7,466 nt of DNA, from positions 1-7,466 of the forward strand of contig JAOAPJ010000167.1 of NCBI GenBank assembly GCA_025462805.1, given 5' to 3'. Below the pieces are notes generated by a model. It was not told the DNA's origin. It saw only the letters and a program-made list of their open reading frames with translations, and did no database searches. Origin of the DNA: Acidobacteriaceae bacterium. Lineage in GTDB: Bacteria; Acidobacteriota; Terriglobia; Terriglobales; Acidobacteriaceae. Position 1 is the first letter of the stretch; every line of letters begins with the position of its first letter. This document shows positions 1 through 6,516 of this stretch, piece after piece. Both the position numbers and the translations under genes were made by a program.

Positions 1-968
1 GGCACGAACGGCGGGTACTTCAGGTCGGGCCGGGGCGTGTCCGTGTAGAGCGTCATCAGGCGCGAGAGGTTGACCGGCCCATCGGTCCGCACCACCTGCG
101 ACTCGTCGAGCTCGAAATTGACACGCAGCCGGTCGATGATCTCCGGATCGGCGCCCATCTCGATCTCCAGGCGTACCGCGTCGCCCTTGCGGCGGTTGTG
201 CAGCTCGGTGCGCACGCTCTCCAGCAGCGAACGGGTCTCCTCCTCCTGCAGGTAGAGATTGCTATTGCGGGTCACCCGGAAGGCGGCAGCGGAGAGAACC
301 TCGTAGCCGCGATACATGCGCGCCGCATGCGCCTCGATCAGTTCATGCAGGAAGATGTAGTCGCTGTTGTTGTCGGGTGAGGGGACGCGTACGAGGCGGG
401 GCAGCGCCCGAGGCACGGTGACCACGCCCAGTACGGCGCCCCCGGCGGACTTGCGCTTACTGCGCAGCAGCAGCGCAAGACAGAGGGCCTTGTTCAGTAC
501 GCGGGGGAAGGGGTGCGCGGGATCGATGGTGATCGGGGTCAGCAGCGGATCGACTTCGCGCTGATAGAAATCGGAGGCGTGCTGAAGCTGCTCCTCGTTC
601 ATGTCCTTGTAATCGAGGACACGGATGCCGGCGGTATGAAGTGAGGGGCGCAGCGACTCGTTCCAGCAGCGGTACTGGCTCTCGACAAAGGTGCGCAACT
701 CGGAGGTGTCGCGCTCAAACGTCTGCTCCGGGGTCAGCCCATCGGGACCAGGCTCGTTGTAGCCATCCTCAATGCGCTGCATGACGCCGGCGACGCGGAT
801 CTCGACAAACTCATCGAGGTTGGAGGCAGTGATGGCCAGGAATTTGACCCGTTCGAGGAGGGGGTTGCTCGCGTCCTCGGCCTCCTGCAGAACCCGGCCG
901 TTGAAGCGCAGCCAGGACTCATCGCGGCTGAAAAAGAGCTGCTCTCGCATGGAGTGTTTCGGCGGCAT
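1..968 (-). CDS. ppk1: Polyphosphate kinase 1 (PPK1), N-terminal part, truncated by the window edge
   Basis: PPK1 reversibly transfers the gamma phosphate of ATP to inorganic polyphosphate. Reading the minus strand from ATG at 968 gives 322 residues with no stop before the window ends, against a family length of about 690-740, so the catalytic C-terminal half with the phosphorylated histidine lies outside. Residues 12-62 match the PPK N-domain: SRDESWLRFNGRVLQEA, then NPLLERVKFLAITASNLDEF. N50 in SNLDEF corresponds to the ATP-site asparagine known in E. coli PPK. Residues about 120-300 fit the middle domain, including DPLLTPITIDPAHPFPRVLN. Residues 297-322 (GPVNLSRLM, then RPDLKYPPF) are the usual entry into the C1 domain. 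An AGGGA five bases upstream supports the 968 start; ATG at 950 is an alternative. The gene is divergent from the next one. Family assignment is firm from motifs; completeness cannot be judged. Confidence 0.95.
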   Translation of the reverse strand, partial: MPPKHSMREQLFFSRDESWLRFNGRVLQEAEDASNPLLERVKFLAITASNLDEFVEIRVAGVMQRIEDGYNEPGPDGLTPEQTFERDTSELRTFVESQYRCWNESLRPSLHTAGIRVLDYKDMNEEQLQHASDFYQREVDPLLTPITIDPAHPFPRVLNKALCLALLLRSKRKSAGGAVLGVVTVPRALPRLVRVPSPDNNSDYIFLHELIEAHAARMYRGYEVLSAAAFRVTRNSNLYLQEEETRSLLESVRTELHNRRKGDAVRLEIEMGADPEIIDRLRVNFELDESQVVRTDGPVNLSRLMTLYTDTPRPDLKYPPFV

Positions 969-1038
969 CGTGTCCCTGGGGAAGCGGTTCGCGTTCGCCG
1001 TCGCCCCTGATTGATACAGGATACGCGCAGGGTCCGAG

Positions 1039-1743
1039 ATGAAATCCGCGCGAAATTCCCTCTCGCTGCCAGGAAAACCCTTTCACTGCGCGCCCGTTGA
1101 CTGTGGGGCGGCGCGGGCTGAGGATAGGAAGATCAACGATAAACTAATGGCAAGCGGAGGCTTTGTGTTCGAGACCCAGGCAGCCCCAGAGACACCCGGT
1201 GATTGTGCGCAGAGCGGCATGATTGAGTCCGCCGCGCGGGAGCTCTATCAGACCGCGGCGTTGTTCATCGGCGACCAGGACGAGGCCACGCAACTGGTGG
1301 AGCAGACCGTCGCCAACGTTGAGATTGATCCCTGTGCCGAAGGCGATGTAGCGCGAGCTGTCGCCAGCCGCGACCTCATTCATCGCACCCTGGCGCATGT
1401 AGCAGCCAAATGGCCGGCTCAGATGCATCCGAGTGCAGCGGCCGACCTGGGCGGCTGTGTGGAGACGGATGACCTGAGCGCCGCTGGCCTGACGCGTGAT
1501 CAATTGGAAGCAATGCTCACCGGCGCTGGCCGCTCCCGGATGCGGAAATGGCTGGAGGGCTTGGGGCCGGTCGAGCGCGTTGTCTTCGTGCTCCGCGCCG
1601 TACTGGGCCGCAGCGGACCGGAGTCCAGCGAGTTGTTGCATCAGGCCACGTCCGACCCGTGGACCGAGGCTCAAGTGGGGGGCGCATACCGCGCAGCGCT
1701 GTGTTCCCTGGCCAGTTCCCTCGTGCACGCGACCTCCCATTAA
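1039..1743 (+). CDS. Hypothetical protein, degenerate ECF sigma-like
   Basis: I do not recognise a named family. The body of the protein resembles the two conserved ends of an ECF sigma factor. Residues about 63-90 (ESAARELYQTAALFIGDQDE, then a VEQT motif) recall region 2, where sigma factors have LYRTA..L.GD.EEAEDLVQET. Residues about 171-200 (WLEGLGPVERVVFVLRAVLG) recall the start of region 4. The helix-turn-helix recognition helix expected after that is not obvious, and the sequence ends AALCSLASSLVHATSH. There is no signal peptide or membrane segment. The start is uncertain: ATG 1039 has AGGG six bases upstream, but its first 36 residues look unstructured and sit only 70 bases from the divergent ppk1 start. 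ATG 1147 and ATG 1219 are in frame and give 198 and 174 residues, but neither has a good ribosome site. A TTGACT at 1097-1102 could be a -35 box for the later starts, though no good -10 follows. Function is unknown; a regulatory role is inference only. Confidence 0.7.
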   Translation: MKSARNSLSLPGKPFHCAPVDCGAARAEDRKINDKLMASGGFVFETQAAPETPGDCAQSGMIESAARELYQTAALFIGDQDEATQLVEQTVANVEIDPCAEGDVARAVASRDLIHRTLAHVAAKWPAQMHPSAAADLGGCVETDDLSAAGLTRDQLEAMLTGAGRSRMRKWLEGLGPVERVVFVLRAVLGRSGPESSELLHQATSDPWTEAQVGGAYRAALCSLASSLVHATSH

Positions 1744-1861
1744 GCTACGCGCTGAGTGCCTAGATCGATACCAGCGAGCCCGGCCCCAACGGGGCAGCGG
1801 CCTGCCGTCTGAACTCCATCTATCATGGCAAGTCGTGAATATTTAAGTCCTTGCCGGTGAT

Positions 1862-3385
1862 GTGGCATCCAAAATGACGATCAACATGTTTGCTTCTCTC
1901 CGAAGGCATTCCAGGAAAAGCCTGTTTTTACGTGGCCGTTGGGGCGTAGCCCCGCTGGTATTGCTGGCGTGCGCCCATGTCGTGGTTGCCCAAAGCAGCA
2001 GTAGCGGCTCCAGCGGTAGCAGCAACAGCAGCTCCTCGAGTTCCACCTTTACGCCCCCCGTGGTTCCGCAGCCTCCGGCGCAGAGCAGCTTTCAGGGCAG
2101 TGTAGCGACCCAGCCAGTCACCCCCGGTGTACTGCCCCTGGGCATCAAGGATGCCGTCCTCACCGCGCTCAAGAACAACCTGGGGATCATCCTGTCGGGA
2201 CAGAACTTGAACCAGGCCGGCGGTCAGCGCTTGCAATATCTGCAGAAACTGCTGCCGACCATAAACGGGACGCTGACCGAATCCGCGCAGCAGGTAAACC
2301 TGCGGGCGCAAGGTCTCAACATTCCCGGCTTCCCATCGATCATCGGCCCTTTCTCCTATACGGACGTTCGTGGGAGCGTGAGTTGGACGCTGCTGAGCGT
2401 GCCTTCGCTCAATAACTACCTTGCGGCCAGGCATATTACCGAGGCCGCGAAGCTGACCTACGATGACGCCCGCAACCTGGTCGCCTTGAGCGTTGGATAT
2501 GCGTATCTGGCCTGTATCTCTGATGAGGCGAATATCGCGAACGATCAGGCGCAGGTCGCCTCCAGCAAGGTGTCGCTGGACCAGGCGAACGCGAACCACG
2601 AAGCGGGTACGGCTCCACAGCTTGATGTCCTGCGCGCGCGCGTTGACTACCAGACGCAACAGCAGTCGCTGATCCGCGACCAGAACGCCTACGAGAAGGA
2701 CAAGCTGGCGCTGGCCCGCGCAGTTGGTCTGCCTTTGGAGCAGAAGTTCGAATTGGCGGACAGGCTGCCCTTTGCGCCGCTCGAGAACATCCAGCCGGAC
2801 GACGCGCTGAAGGTCGCTTACGCCACCCGCAAGGATGTGCAGGCGCTGGAACAGCAGGTCAAGGCCGCCGAGGAGAGCCACAAAGCAGCCAAGGGAGAGC
2901 GTCTGCCGACCGTCGCCTTCAGCGGCGATTACGGCGACATCGGTCCCACCCTCGGCCATTCTCACGGCACCTTCGACGCGGTGGGGACGGCCACCGTACC
3001 GCTGTTCGAAGAGGCGAAGCTACGAGGCGACGCCAAGCAAGCTCAGGCACAGCTCAACAGCCAGAAGGCGCAGTTGAGCGATCTGCGTGGCCAGATCGAC
3101 GCCGATGTCCGGGATGCCTTCCTGGATCTGAACTCTGCCGCGCGACTGGTGGAAGTGGCGCGCAGCAATGTGCAACTGGCCGCCCAGACGTTGAGCGATG
3201 CGCAGGAGCGGTACTCGGCCGGAGTCAGTGACAATCTGTCCGTGGTGCAGGCGCAGGCGACTGTCGCGCAGGCCGACAGCCAGTACGTAGCAAGTCTTTA
3301 CCAGCACAACGTTGCCAAGCTGTCCCTGGCCCGGGCGATGGGTGTGATCGATACGCGGTATCAGGAATTTCTCGGAGGAAAGTGA
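1862..3385 (+). CDS. TolC-family outer membrane efflux protein
   Basis: This is predicted to be the trimeric outer-membrane and periplasmic tunnel of a tripartite export system. The 507-residue product has a long basic N-region, a hydrophobic segment at about 29-43 and a likely signal peptidase I site after VVVA (A43). A serine-rich stretch follows (45-61), then a proline-rich one. Two outer-membrane efflux repeats follow, at about 94-295 and 312-497. Their ends align with each other: HEAGTAPQLDVLRARVDYQ (246-264) and YSAGVSDNLSVVQAQATVAQ (451-470), with LALARAVGLPL matching LSLARAMGVID. LPTINGTLTES and LPTVAFSGDYG mark the strand entries. The start is uncertain: GTG 1862 is the longest, ATG 1874 and ATG 1886 also leave the signal peptide intact, and none has a clear ribosome site; an in-frame TAA at 1844 bounds it. 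An AT-rich patch at 1835-1847 with TATCAT at 1821 may hold the promoter. It is one base from the adaptor gene, so the two are almost certainly co-transcribed. Confidence 0.93.
   Translation: MASKMTINMFASLRRHSRKSLFLRGRWGVAPLVLLACAHVVVAQSSSSGSSGSSNSSSSSSTFTPPVVPQPPAQSSFQGSVATQPVTPGVLPLGIKDAVLTALKNNLGIILSGQNLNQAGGQRLQYLQKLLPTINGTLTESAQQVNLRAQGLNIPGFPSIIGPFSYTDVRGSVSWTLLSVPSLNNYLAARHITEAAKLTYDDARNLVALSVGYAYLACISDEANIANDQAQVASSKVSLDQANANHEAGTAPQLDVLRARVDYQTQQQSLIRDQNAYEKDKLALARAVGLPLEQKFELADRLPFAPLENIQPDDALKVAYATRKDVQALEQQVKAAEESHKAAKGERLPTVAFSGDYGDIGPTLGHSHGTFDAVGTATVPLFEEAKLRGDAKQAQAQLNSQKAQLSDLRGQIDADVRDAFLDLNSAARLVEVARSNVQLAAQTLSDAQERYSAGVSDNLSVVQAQATVAQADSQYVASLYQHNVAKLSLARAMGVIDTRYQEFLGGK
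3374..3378 (+). promoter_or_regulatory. Ribosome binding site deciding the GTG start of the adaptor gene
   Basis: GGAGG lies eight bases before GTG 3387 and within the last codons of the TolC-family gene. No ATG lies at a usable distance in that frame, so the site fixes a GTG start one base beyond the upstream TGA stop and supports translational coupling. Confidence 0.85.
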
Positions 3386-3386
3386 C

Positions 3387-4646
3387 GTGGCGGAACAGGA
3401 TCCGGAATCCGGACGTACCGGCAACCAGAGCGATCAGCAGCAGGGCAATGACCAGGAGCAGCGGCAGAATCCGCAGAAGAAGCGCCGTCGCAGCTTCATC
3501 CTGTTCTTCGTCGTGGCGGTGCTTGTTGTCGGAGCACTGCTCTATTACTGGCATTCCACCTTTTACGAAGACACGGACGATGCACAGATAGACGGCCACA
3601 TCATCCAGATCAGCGCGCGCATCCAGGGCCACATCATCAACGTGCCCATCAAGCAGAACCAGTACGTGCCTGCGGGCACGCTAATCGCTGAGATTGACCC
3701 TCATGACTACGAAGTAGTTGTGGCGCAGGATGAAGCGAACCTCGAGGCCTCTGAGGCAAACTACGAGTCGGCCAAGGTCAACGTCCCGGTCACCGACATC
3801 CAGTCGTTCAGCGGCATCTCCTCCGCGACTGCGAATGTGCTCGCGTCGGACGCGCAGGTCAAGCGTGCCATCCGGCAGCTCGAGCAGACCCAGGCTGCCG
3901 TGGCCCAGGCTGAGGCAAACAACGTGAAGGCACAGCTCGATCTGACCCGCTACACCACGCTGGTCGCGAAGGACGTAATCTCCAGGCAGCAGTACGACCA
4001 GGCAGTCGCCACTGCGCAGGCTGACCAGGCGGCGGTGGTCTCCGCCAAGGCGGACGCCGCTGCGGCACAGGACCAGATCGCGGTCGCCAAGCAACAGGTC
4101 GCCGTCTCCCTGGCTCAGCAGCGCAATGCGTCGGCGGGCCCGAGGCAGGTGCAGGTGCAGAAGGCCAAGGCGGACCAGGCAGCGGCGCAGGTGGAGCAGG
4201 CACGCGCCGAGCTGAACCAGGCCAAGCTGAACCTGAGCTACACGAAGATCCTCGCGCCGGTCGACGGGATCATCACCTCGAAGAATGTTGAGGTGGGACA
4301 GAATGTCAGCGTGGGGCAGAACCTGGTGACGCTGGTCTCGCTGGACGACCTGTGGATTACCGCCAATTTCAAGGAGACGCAACTGCACCTTATGCGTCCC
4401 GGCCAGAGTGGGGAGATACACGTCGATCTGAATGGCCGCAACTATCGCGGACATGTTACCCAGATCGGCGGCGCGACCGGATCGATGCTCAGCCTCTTTC
4501 CGCCGGAGAATGCGACCGGCAATTACGTAAAGGTGGTGCAGCGTTTGCCCGTCCGCATCGACTTCGAAAACCTCGCCGACCAGGACAAGGACCACATCCT
4601 GCGCCCTGGGCTTTCGGTGGAGCCCACCGTTCGCGTCAAAGAATGA
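3387..4646 (+). CDS. HlyD/EmrA-type periplasmic adaptor (membrane fusion protein)
   Basis: This protein is predicted to bridge an inner-membrane transporter and the TolC-family channel. The 419 residues are ordered as in EmrA. A hydrophilic Gln-rich cytoplasmic tail with a KKRRR stop is followed by one membrane helix at about 36-55. The first lipoyl/barrel half begins TDDAQIDGHIIQISARIQGH (63-82). A long Ala/Gln-rich alpha-hairpin spans about 107-285. The second half starts APVDGIITSKNVEVGQ (290-305) and runs through LVSLDDLWITANFKETQ (316-332). The segment FPPENATGNYVKVVQRLPVR (371-390) is the hallmark of EmrA-like partners of DHA2-class MFS exporters, rather than of RND or ABC adaptors. The hairpin is broken at about 131-148 by a Pro/Gly-containing stretch, as is common in this family. 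The start is GTG with a strong GGAGG. No MFS transporter follows, so the energy-coupled partner must be encoded elsewhere. Substrate cannot be told from sequence. Confidence 0.94.
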   Translation: MAEQDPESGRTGNQSDQQQGNDQEQRQNPQKKRRRSFILFFVVAVLVVGALLYYWHSTFYEDTDDAQIDGHIIQISARIQGHIINVPIKQNQYVPAGTLIAEIDPHDYEVVVAQDEANLEASEANYESAKVNVPVTDIQSFSGISSATANVLASDAQVKRAIRQLEQTQAAVAQAEANNVKAQLDLTRYTTLVAKDVISRQQYDQAVATAQADQAAVVSAKADAAAAQDQIAVAKQQVAVSLAQQRNASAGPRQVQVQKAKADQAAAQVEQARAELNQAKLNLSYTKILAPVDGIITSKNVEVGQNVSVGQNLVTLVSLDDLWITANFKETQLHLMRPGQSGEIHVDLNGRNYRGHVTQIGGATGSMLSLFPPENATGNYVKVVQRLPVRIDFENLADQDKDHILRPGLSVEPTVRVKE

Positions 4647-4671
4647 GCCTGCGAGTGAGCCCTTGCATGGC

Positions 4672-4693
4672 GGGGTACTGATTTCAGTGCACC
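4672..4693 (+). terminator. Weak hairpin after the efflux pair
   Basis: ACTGA (4677-4681) and TCAGT (4684-4688) are complementary. The stem extends by a T-G and a G-C pair, one mismatch and two more G-C pairs. It lies 26 bases after the adaptor stop and before the Dps gene. No clean T-run follows and the innermost loop is very tight, so it may be only a partial terminator or chance. Confidence 0.25.
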
Positions 4694-4765
4694 TTACAGA
4701 CTTTCTCGAGGCCTTGCGCAAACTGGGATCGAACCTCTGAGTGGCGCATCTAACCCGATGTGAAC

Positions 4766-4770
4766 GGAGG
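4766..4770 (+). promoter_or_regulatory. Ribosome binding site of the Dps gene
   Basis: GGAGG with a five-base spacer precedes ATG 4776. It makes this start clear over the out-of-frame ATG at 4760. Confidence 0.85.
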
Positions 4771-4775
4771 AATCG

Positions 4776-5408
4776 ATGAGCAGCAGCGCATTGAAGGAAC
4801 AGAGTCGTACGGAACAGCCCCAGACCAAGGGCAGCGCCAAGGTCGGAGACCTGGTCACCCCGAATTGGCGGCAGAGCGCCAAGAGCATTCAGAAATACGG
4901 CACCGTCGTGCAGGATCTGCCGATCGGCCTGGAGGCCAAGGCGCGCGAGGAGATCTCAGGCCGGCTGAACCTGCTGCTGGCCGACACCATCACGCTGCGT
5001 GACCTATACAAGAAGTCCCATTGGCAGGTCGGCGGCCCTACCTTCTACCAGCTCCACCTGCTGTTCGATAAGCACGCCGGCGAGCAGTCGGAGTTAGTGG
5101 ATGAGATAGCCGAGCGCATCCAGATCCTGGGCGGCGTCAGCATCGCGATGGCGCACGATGTGGCGGCCAACACTCGCATCGAGCGCGTTCCCATCGACCG
5201 CGAAGAGGTGCCGGTGCAGATCTCCCGCCTGCTTGAGGCACACCATGTCATCCTGAAGGACGCTCGCGATTTGGCCGAGAAGGCCAACGATTTGGGCGAT
5301 GTCGGGACCAACGATCTGCTGGCCAGCTCGGTCGTCCGCACCAACGAGATGCAGGTATGGTTCGTCAGCGAGCATCTGGTCGAGATGCCTCTGGTGATCG
5401 CTAAGTAA
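4776..5408 (+). CDS. dps: Dps-family miniferritin / DNA-binding protein from starved cells
   Basis: Dps proteins form dodecameric cytoplasmic shells that oxidise Fe(II) with peroxide, store iron and often coat DNA. The 210-residue product carries the complete inter-subunit ferroxidase signature with correct spacing: H82 (SHWQVGG), H94 and D98 (QLHLLFD), D109 and E113 (VDEIAERIQILGG). These match H51, H63, D67, D78 and E82 of E. coli Dps. Four-helix-bundle residues run from about 52 to 208. The N-terminal extension of about 50 residues is longer than the roughly 15-25 in typical Dps and contains several lysines (K7, K18, K22, K36, K40), so it could serve in DNA binding; that role is inferred. 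An intrinsic terminator follows. It has its own strong ribosome site 129 bases after the adaptor gene, and a separate promoter in that gap is likely but not clearly visible. Family confidence is high; DNA binding is untested. Confidence 0.93.
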   Translation: MSSSALKEQSRTEQPQTKGSAKVGDLVTPNWRQSAKSIQKYGTVVQDLPIGLEAKAREEISGRLNLLLADTITLRDLYKKSHWQVGGPTFYQLHLLFDKHAGEQSELVDEIAERIQILGGVSIAMAHDVAANTRIERVPIDREEVPVQISRLLEAHHVILKDARDLAEKANDLGDVGTNDLLASSVVRTNEMQVWFVSEHLVEMPLVIAK

Positions 5409-5414
5409 GTTCCT

Positions 5415-5434
5415 CTCCGCCTCAACCGGCGGAG
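5415..5434 (+). other. Hairpin directly after the Dps stop codon
   Basis: CTCCGCC (5415-5421) and GGCGGAG (5428-5434) are perfectly complementary around a six-base loop, starting six bases after the stop TAA. No T-run follows it. It may protect the 3' end or assist the terminator 13 bases downstream. Confidence 0.6.
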
Positions 5435-5446
5435 GCTGGATAACAG

Positions 5447-5481
5447 AAGGCTGGACCCCTGGGTCCAGCCTTTCCCTTTTT
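5447..5481 (+). terminator. Rho-independent terminator of the Dps gene
   Basis: GGCTGGACCC (5449-5458) and GGGTCCAGCC (5461-5470) form a perfect 10-bp GC-rich stem, extended by two A-T pairs (5447-5448 with 5471-5472). The last pair must open for a workable loop. It is followed by TTTCCCTTTTT to 5481. Stem, tail and position 39 bases after the stop are classic. The A-tract on the other strand is short, so bidirectional use is less likely. Confidence 0.9.
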
Positions 5482-5557
5482 ACGAACCCGAACAATTTAA
5501 AGCCCTTTCCCCTGCCTCCAACATCTATGCTTGTTGGTCATAGTCAGGCTGAACAGC

Positions 5558-6508
5558 ATGCCGCTCGCGCTCGATTTCTTCATCCATCACGCTTACATCA
5601 TCCTGTTCGCCTGGATCGCCGCCGAACAGATCGGGCTGCCCATTCCAAGTGTTCCACTGCTCTTAACGGCGGGCACATTGAGCGCCACCCACCAGCTCAG
5701 CCTGCCGCTGGTGCTGCTGTCCAGCGTGGCGGCCTGCCTGCTCAGCGATTCGCTCTGGTATGCCCTGGGTGCGCGACATGGCGGCGTGATCGTGCGGATG
5801 GTGTGCAAGCTGTCCTTTGAGTCCGCGGCCTGCGTGCGGCGGACCGGGGACTTCTTTCAGCGCTGGGGAGCTCGCGCGCTGCTGCTGGCCAAGTTCATTC
5901 CTGGATTAGGTGCAGTGGCCGCACCCATTGCCGGACAAAGCAGGATGCCATACGCCACCTTTGCCACTTATGACATAGCGGGCGCGCTGCTCTGGAGCCT
6001 GACGGCAACGTTGATCGGACGCTTCTTCGGCGATGTACTCAATCGGCATCCTGGCGCCCTGGGACACGTCGGACACTCGGCGGGCCTGCTGTTCATTCTC
6101 CTGCTGCTAGGCTTCTTCGGGTACCGGATCTACCGCCAGCGCGCGTTCCTGCGGCAGATCCGCGGAGCGAAGATCGAGCCCGAGGAGCTGAAGACCAAAC
6201 TCGACGCGGGCGAGAACGTCTACATCATCGACCTGCGTCATCCGCTGGACTACCTGCCGGACCCCCGCAGGCTGCCGGGCGCGGTACTGTTCAACCCGGA
6301 CACCCTGGTGGCAGAGGGCGACCGCATCCCGCGCGATCAGGACATTGTTCTGTACTGCACCTGCCCCAGCGACGCCACCAGCGCACGCACGGCGTTGCGA
6401 CTGCGCAACTTGGGCGTGTACCGCGTCCGGCCGCTGCACGGCGGCTACGACGGCTGGAAGCGGCTGGGGTATCCGCTGGAGCCGATGGAGCAGAAGACAG
6501 TCGCCTGA
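5558..6508 (+). CDS. DedA-family membrane protein fused to a rhodanese domain
   Basis: The N-terminal half is a DedA/VTT membrane domain, a family linked to lipid flipping and membrane homeostasis. The C-terminal half is a cytoplasmic-type rhodanese domain, a sulfur-transfer or phosphatase-like fold. In 316 residues from ATG 5558, hydrophobic segments lie at about 10-27, 30-41, 49-71, 107-126, 135-158 and 174-193. The segments carry AEQIGLPIPSVPLLL and the DedA-type AKFIPGLGAVAAPIAG (111-126). The rhodanese part (about 204-306) has YIIDLRHPLDY, the putative active-site Cys at C267 in LYCTCPSDATSARTA, and the closing HGGYDGWKRLGYPLEP. The loop after the Cys is unusual. ATG 5558 is preferred because the DedA domain begins right after it; an in-frame TTG at 5531 would add nine residues, and no strong ribosome site is seen for either. 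It follows the Dps terminator, so it is a new unit. Domain calls are firm; joint function is unknown. Confidence 0.9.
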   Translation: MPLALDFFIHHAYIILFAWIAAEQIGLPIPSVPLLLTAGTLSATHQLSLPLVLLSSVAACLLSDSLWYALGARHGGVIVRMVCKLSFESAACVRRTGDFFQRWGARALLLAKFIPGLGAVAAPIAGQSRMPYATFATYDIAGALLWSLTATLIGRFFGDVLNRHPGALGHVGHSAGLLFILLLLGFFGYRIYRQRAFLRQIRGAKIEPEELKTKLDAGENVYIIDLRHPLDYLPDPRRLPGAVLFNPDTLVAEGDRIPRDQDIVLYCTCPSDATSARTALRLRNLGVYRVRPLHGGYDGWKRLGYPLEPMEQKTVA

Positions 6509-6516
6509 GTCAGGCG
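6502..6516 (+). other. Inverted repeat overlapping the DedA-rhodanese stop codon
   Basis: CGCCTGA (6502-6508) and TCAGGCG (6510-6516) are a perfect inverted repeat around one base, and the left arm contains the TGA stop. AGAC at 6495-6498 can also pair with GTCT at 6516-6519 if four bases bulge. As RNA it would form a short five-pair stem with a five-base loop. It has no T-run, so it is not a standard terminator. It could stabilise the 3' end or be a chance match. Confidence 0.4.

Noticed and set aside
1144..1740. Minus-strand frame of 198 codons opposite the sigma-like gene, considered as the real gene
   Set aside because: The plus-strand product has helix-like, sigma-reminiscent composition, whereas this one is irregular and Cys/His/Gly-rich with no domain pattern.
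1783..1795. GCCCC-AAC-GGGGC hairpin after the sigma-like gene, considered as a terminator
   Set aside because: The stem is only five pairs with a three-base loop and no T-run follows.
1928..2965. Open frame of 345 codons on the minus strand, antisense to the TolC-family gene
   Set aside because: Its translation is Arg/Leu/Gly-rich with no recognisable domain, and the plus strand encodes a clear TolC-family protein. Long antisense frames are expected in GC-rich codon-biased genes.
4020..4220. Repetitive-looking Ala/Gln-rich DNA in the adaptor gene, considered as a tandem repeat
   Set aside because: The pattern follows coiled-coil heptads of the alpha-hairpin with irregular units, which is normal for this family and not a true DNA repeat.
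3681..4721. Open frame of 346 codons on the minus strand, antisense to the adaptor gene
   Set aside because: It has no motif or plausible ribosome site and lies opposite a well-supported HlyD/EmrA gene; it is a codon-bias shadow.
4714..4721. TTGCGCAA palindrome between the adaptor and Dps genes, considered as an operator
   Set aside because: An isolated 8-base palindrome is common by chance, and no second copy or recognised operator pattern is present.
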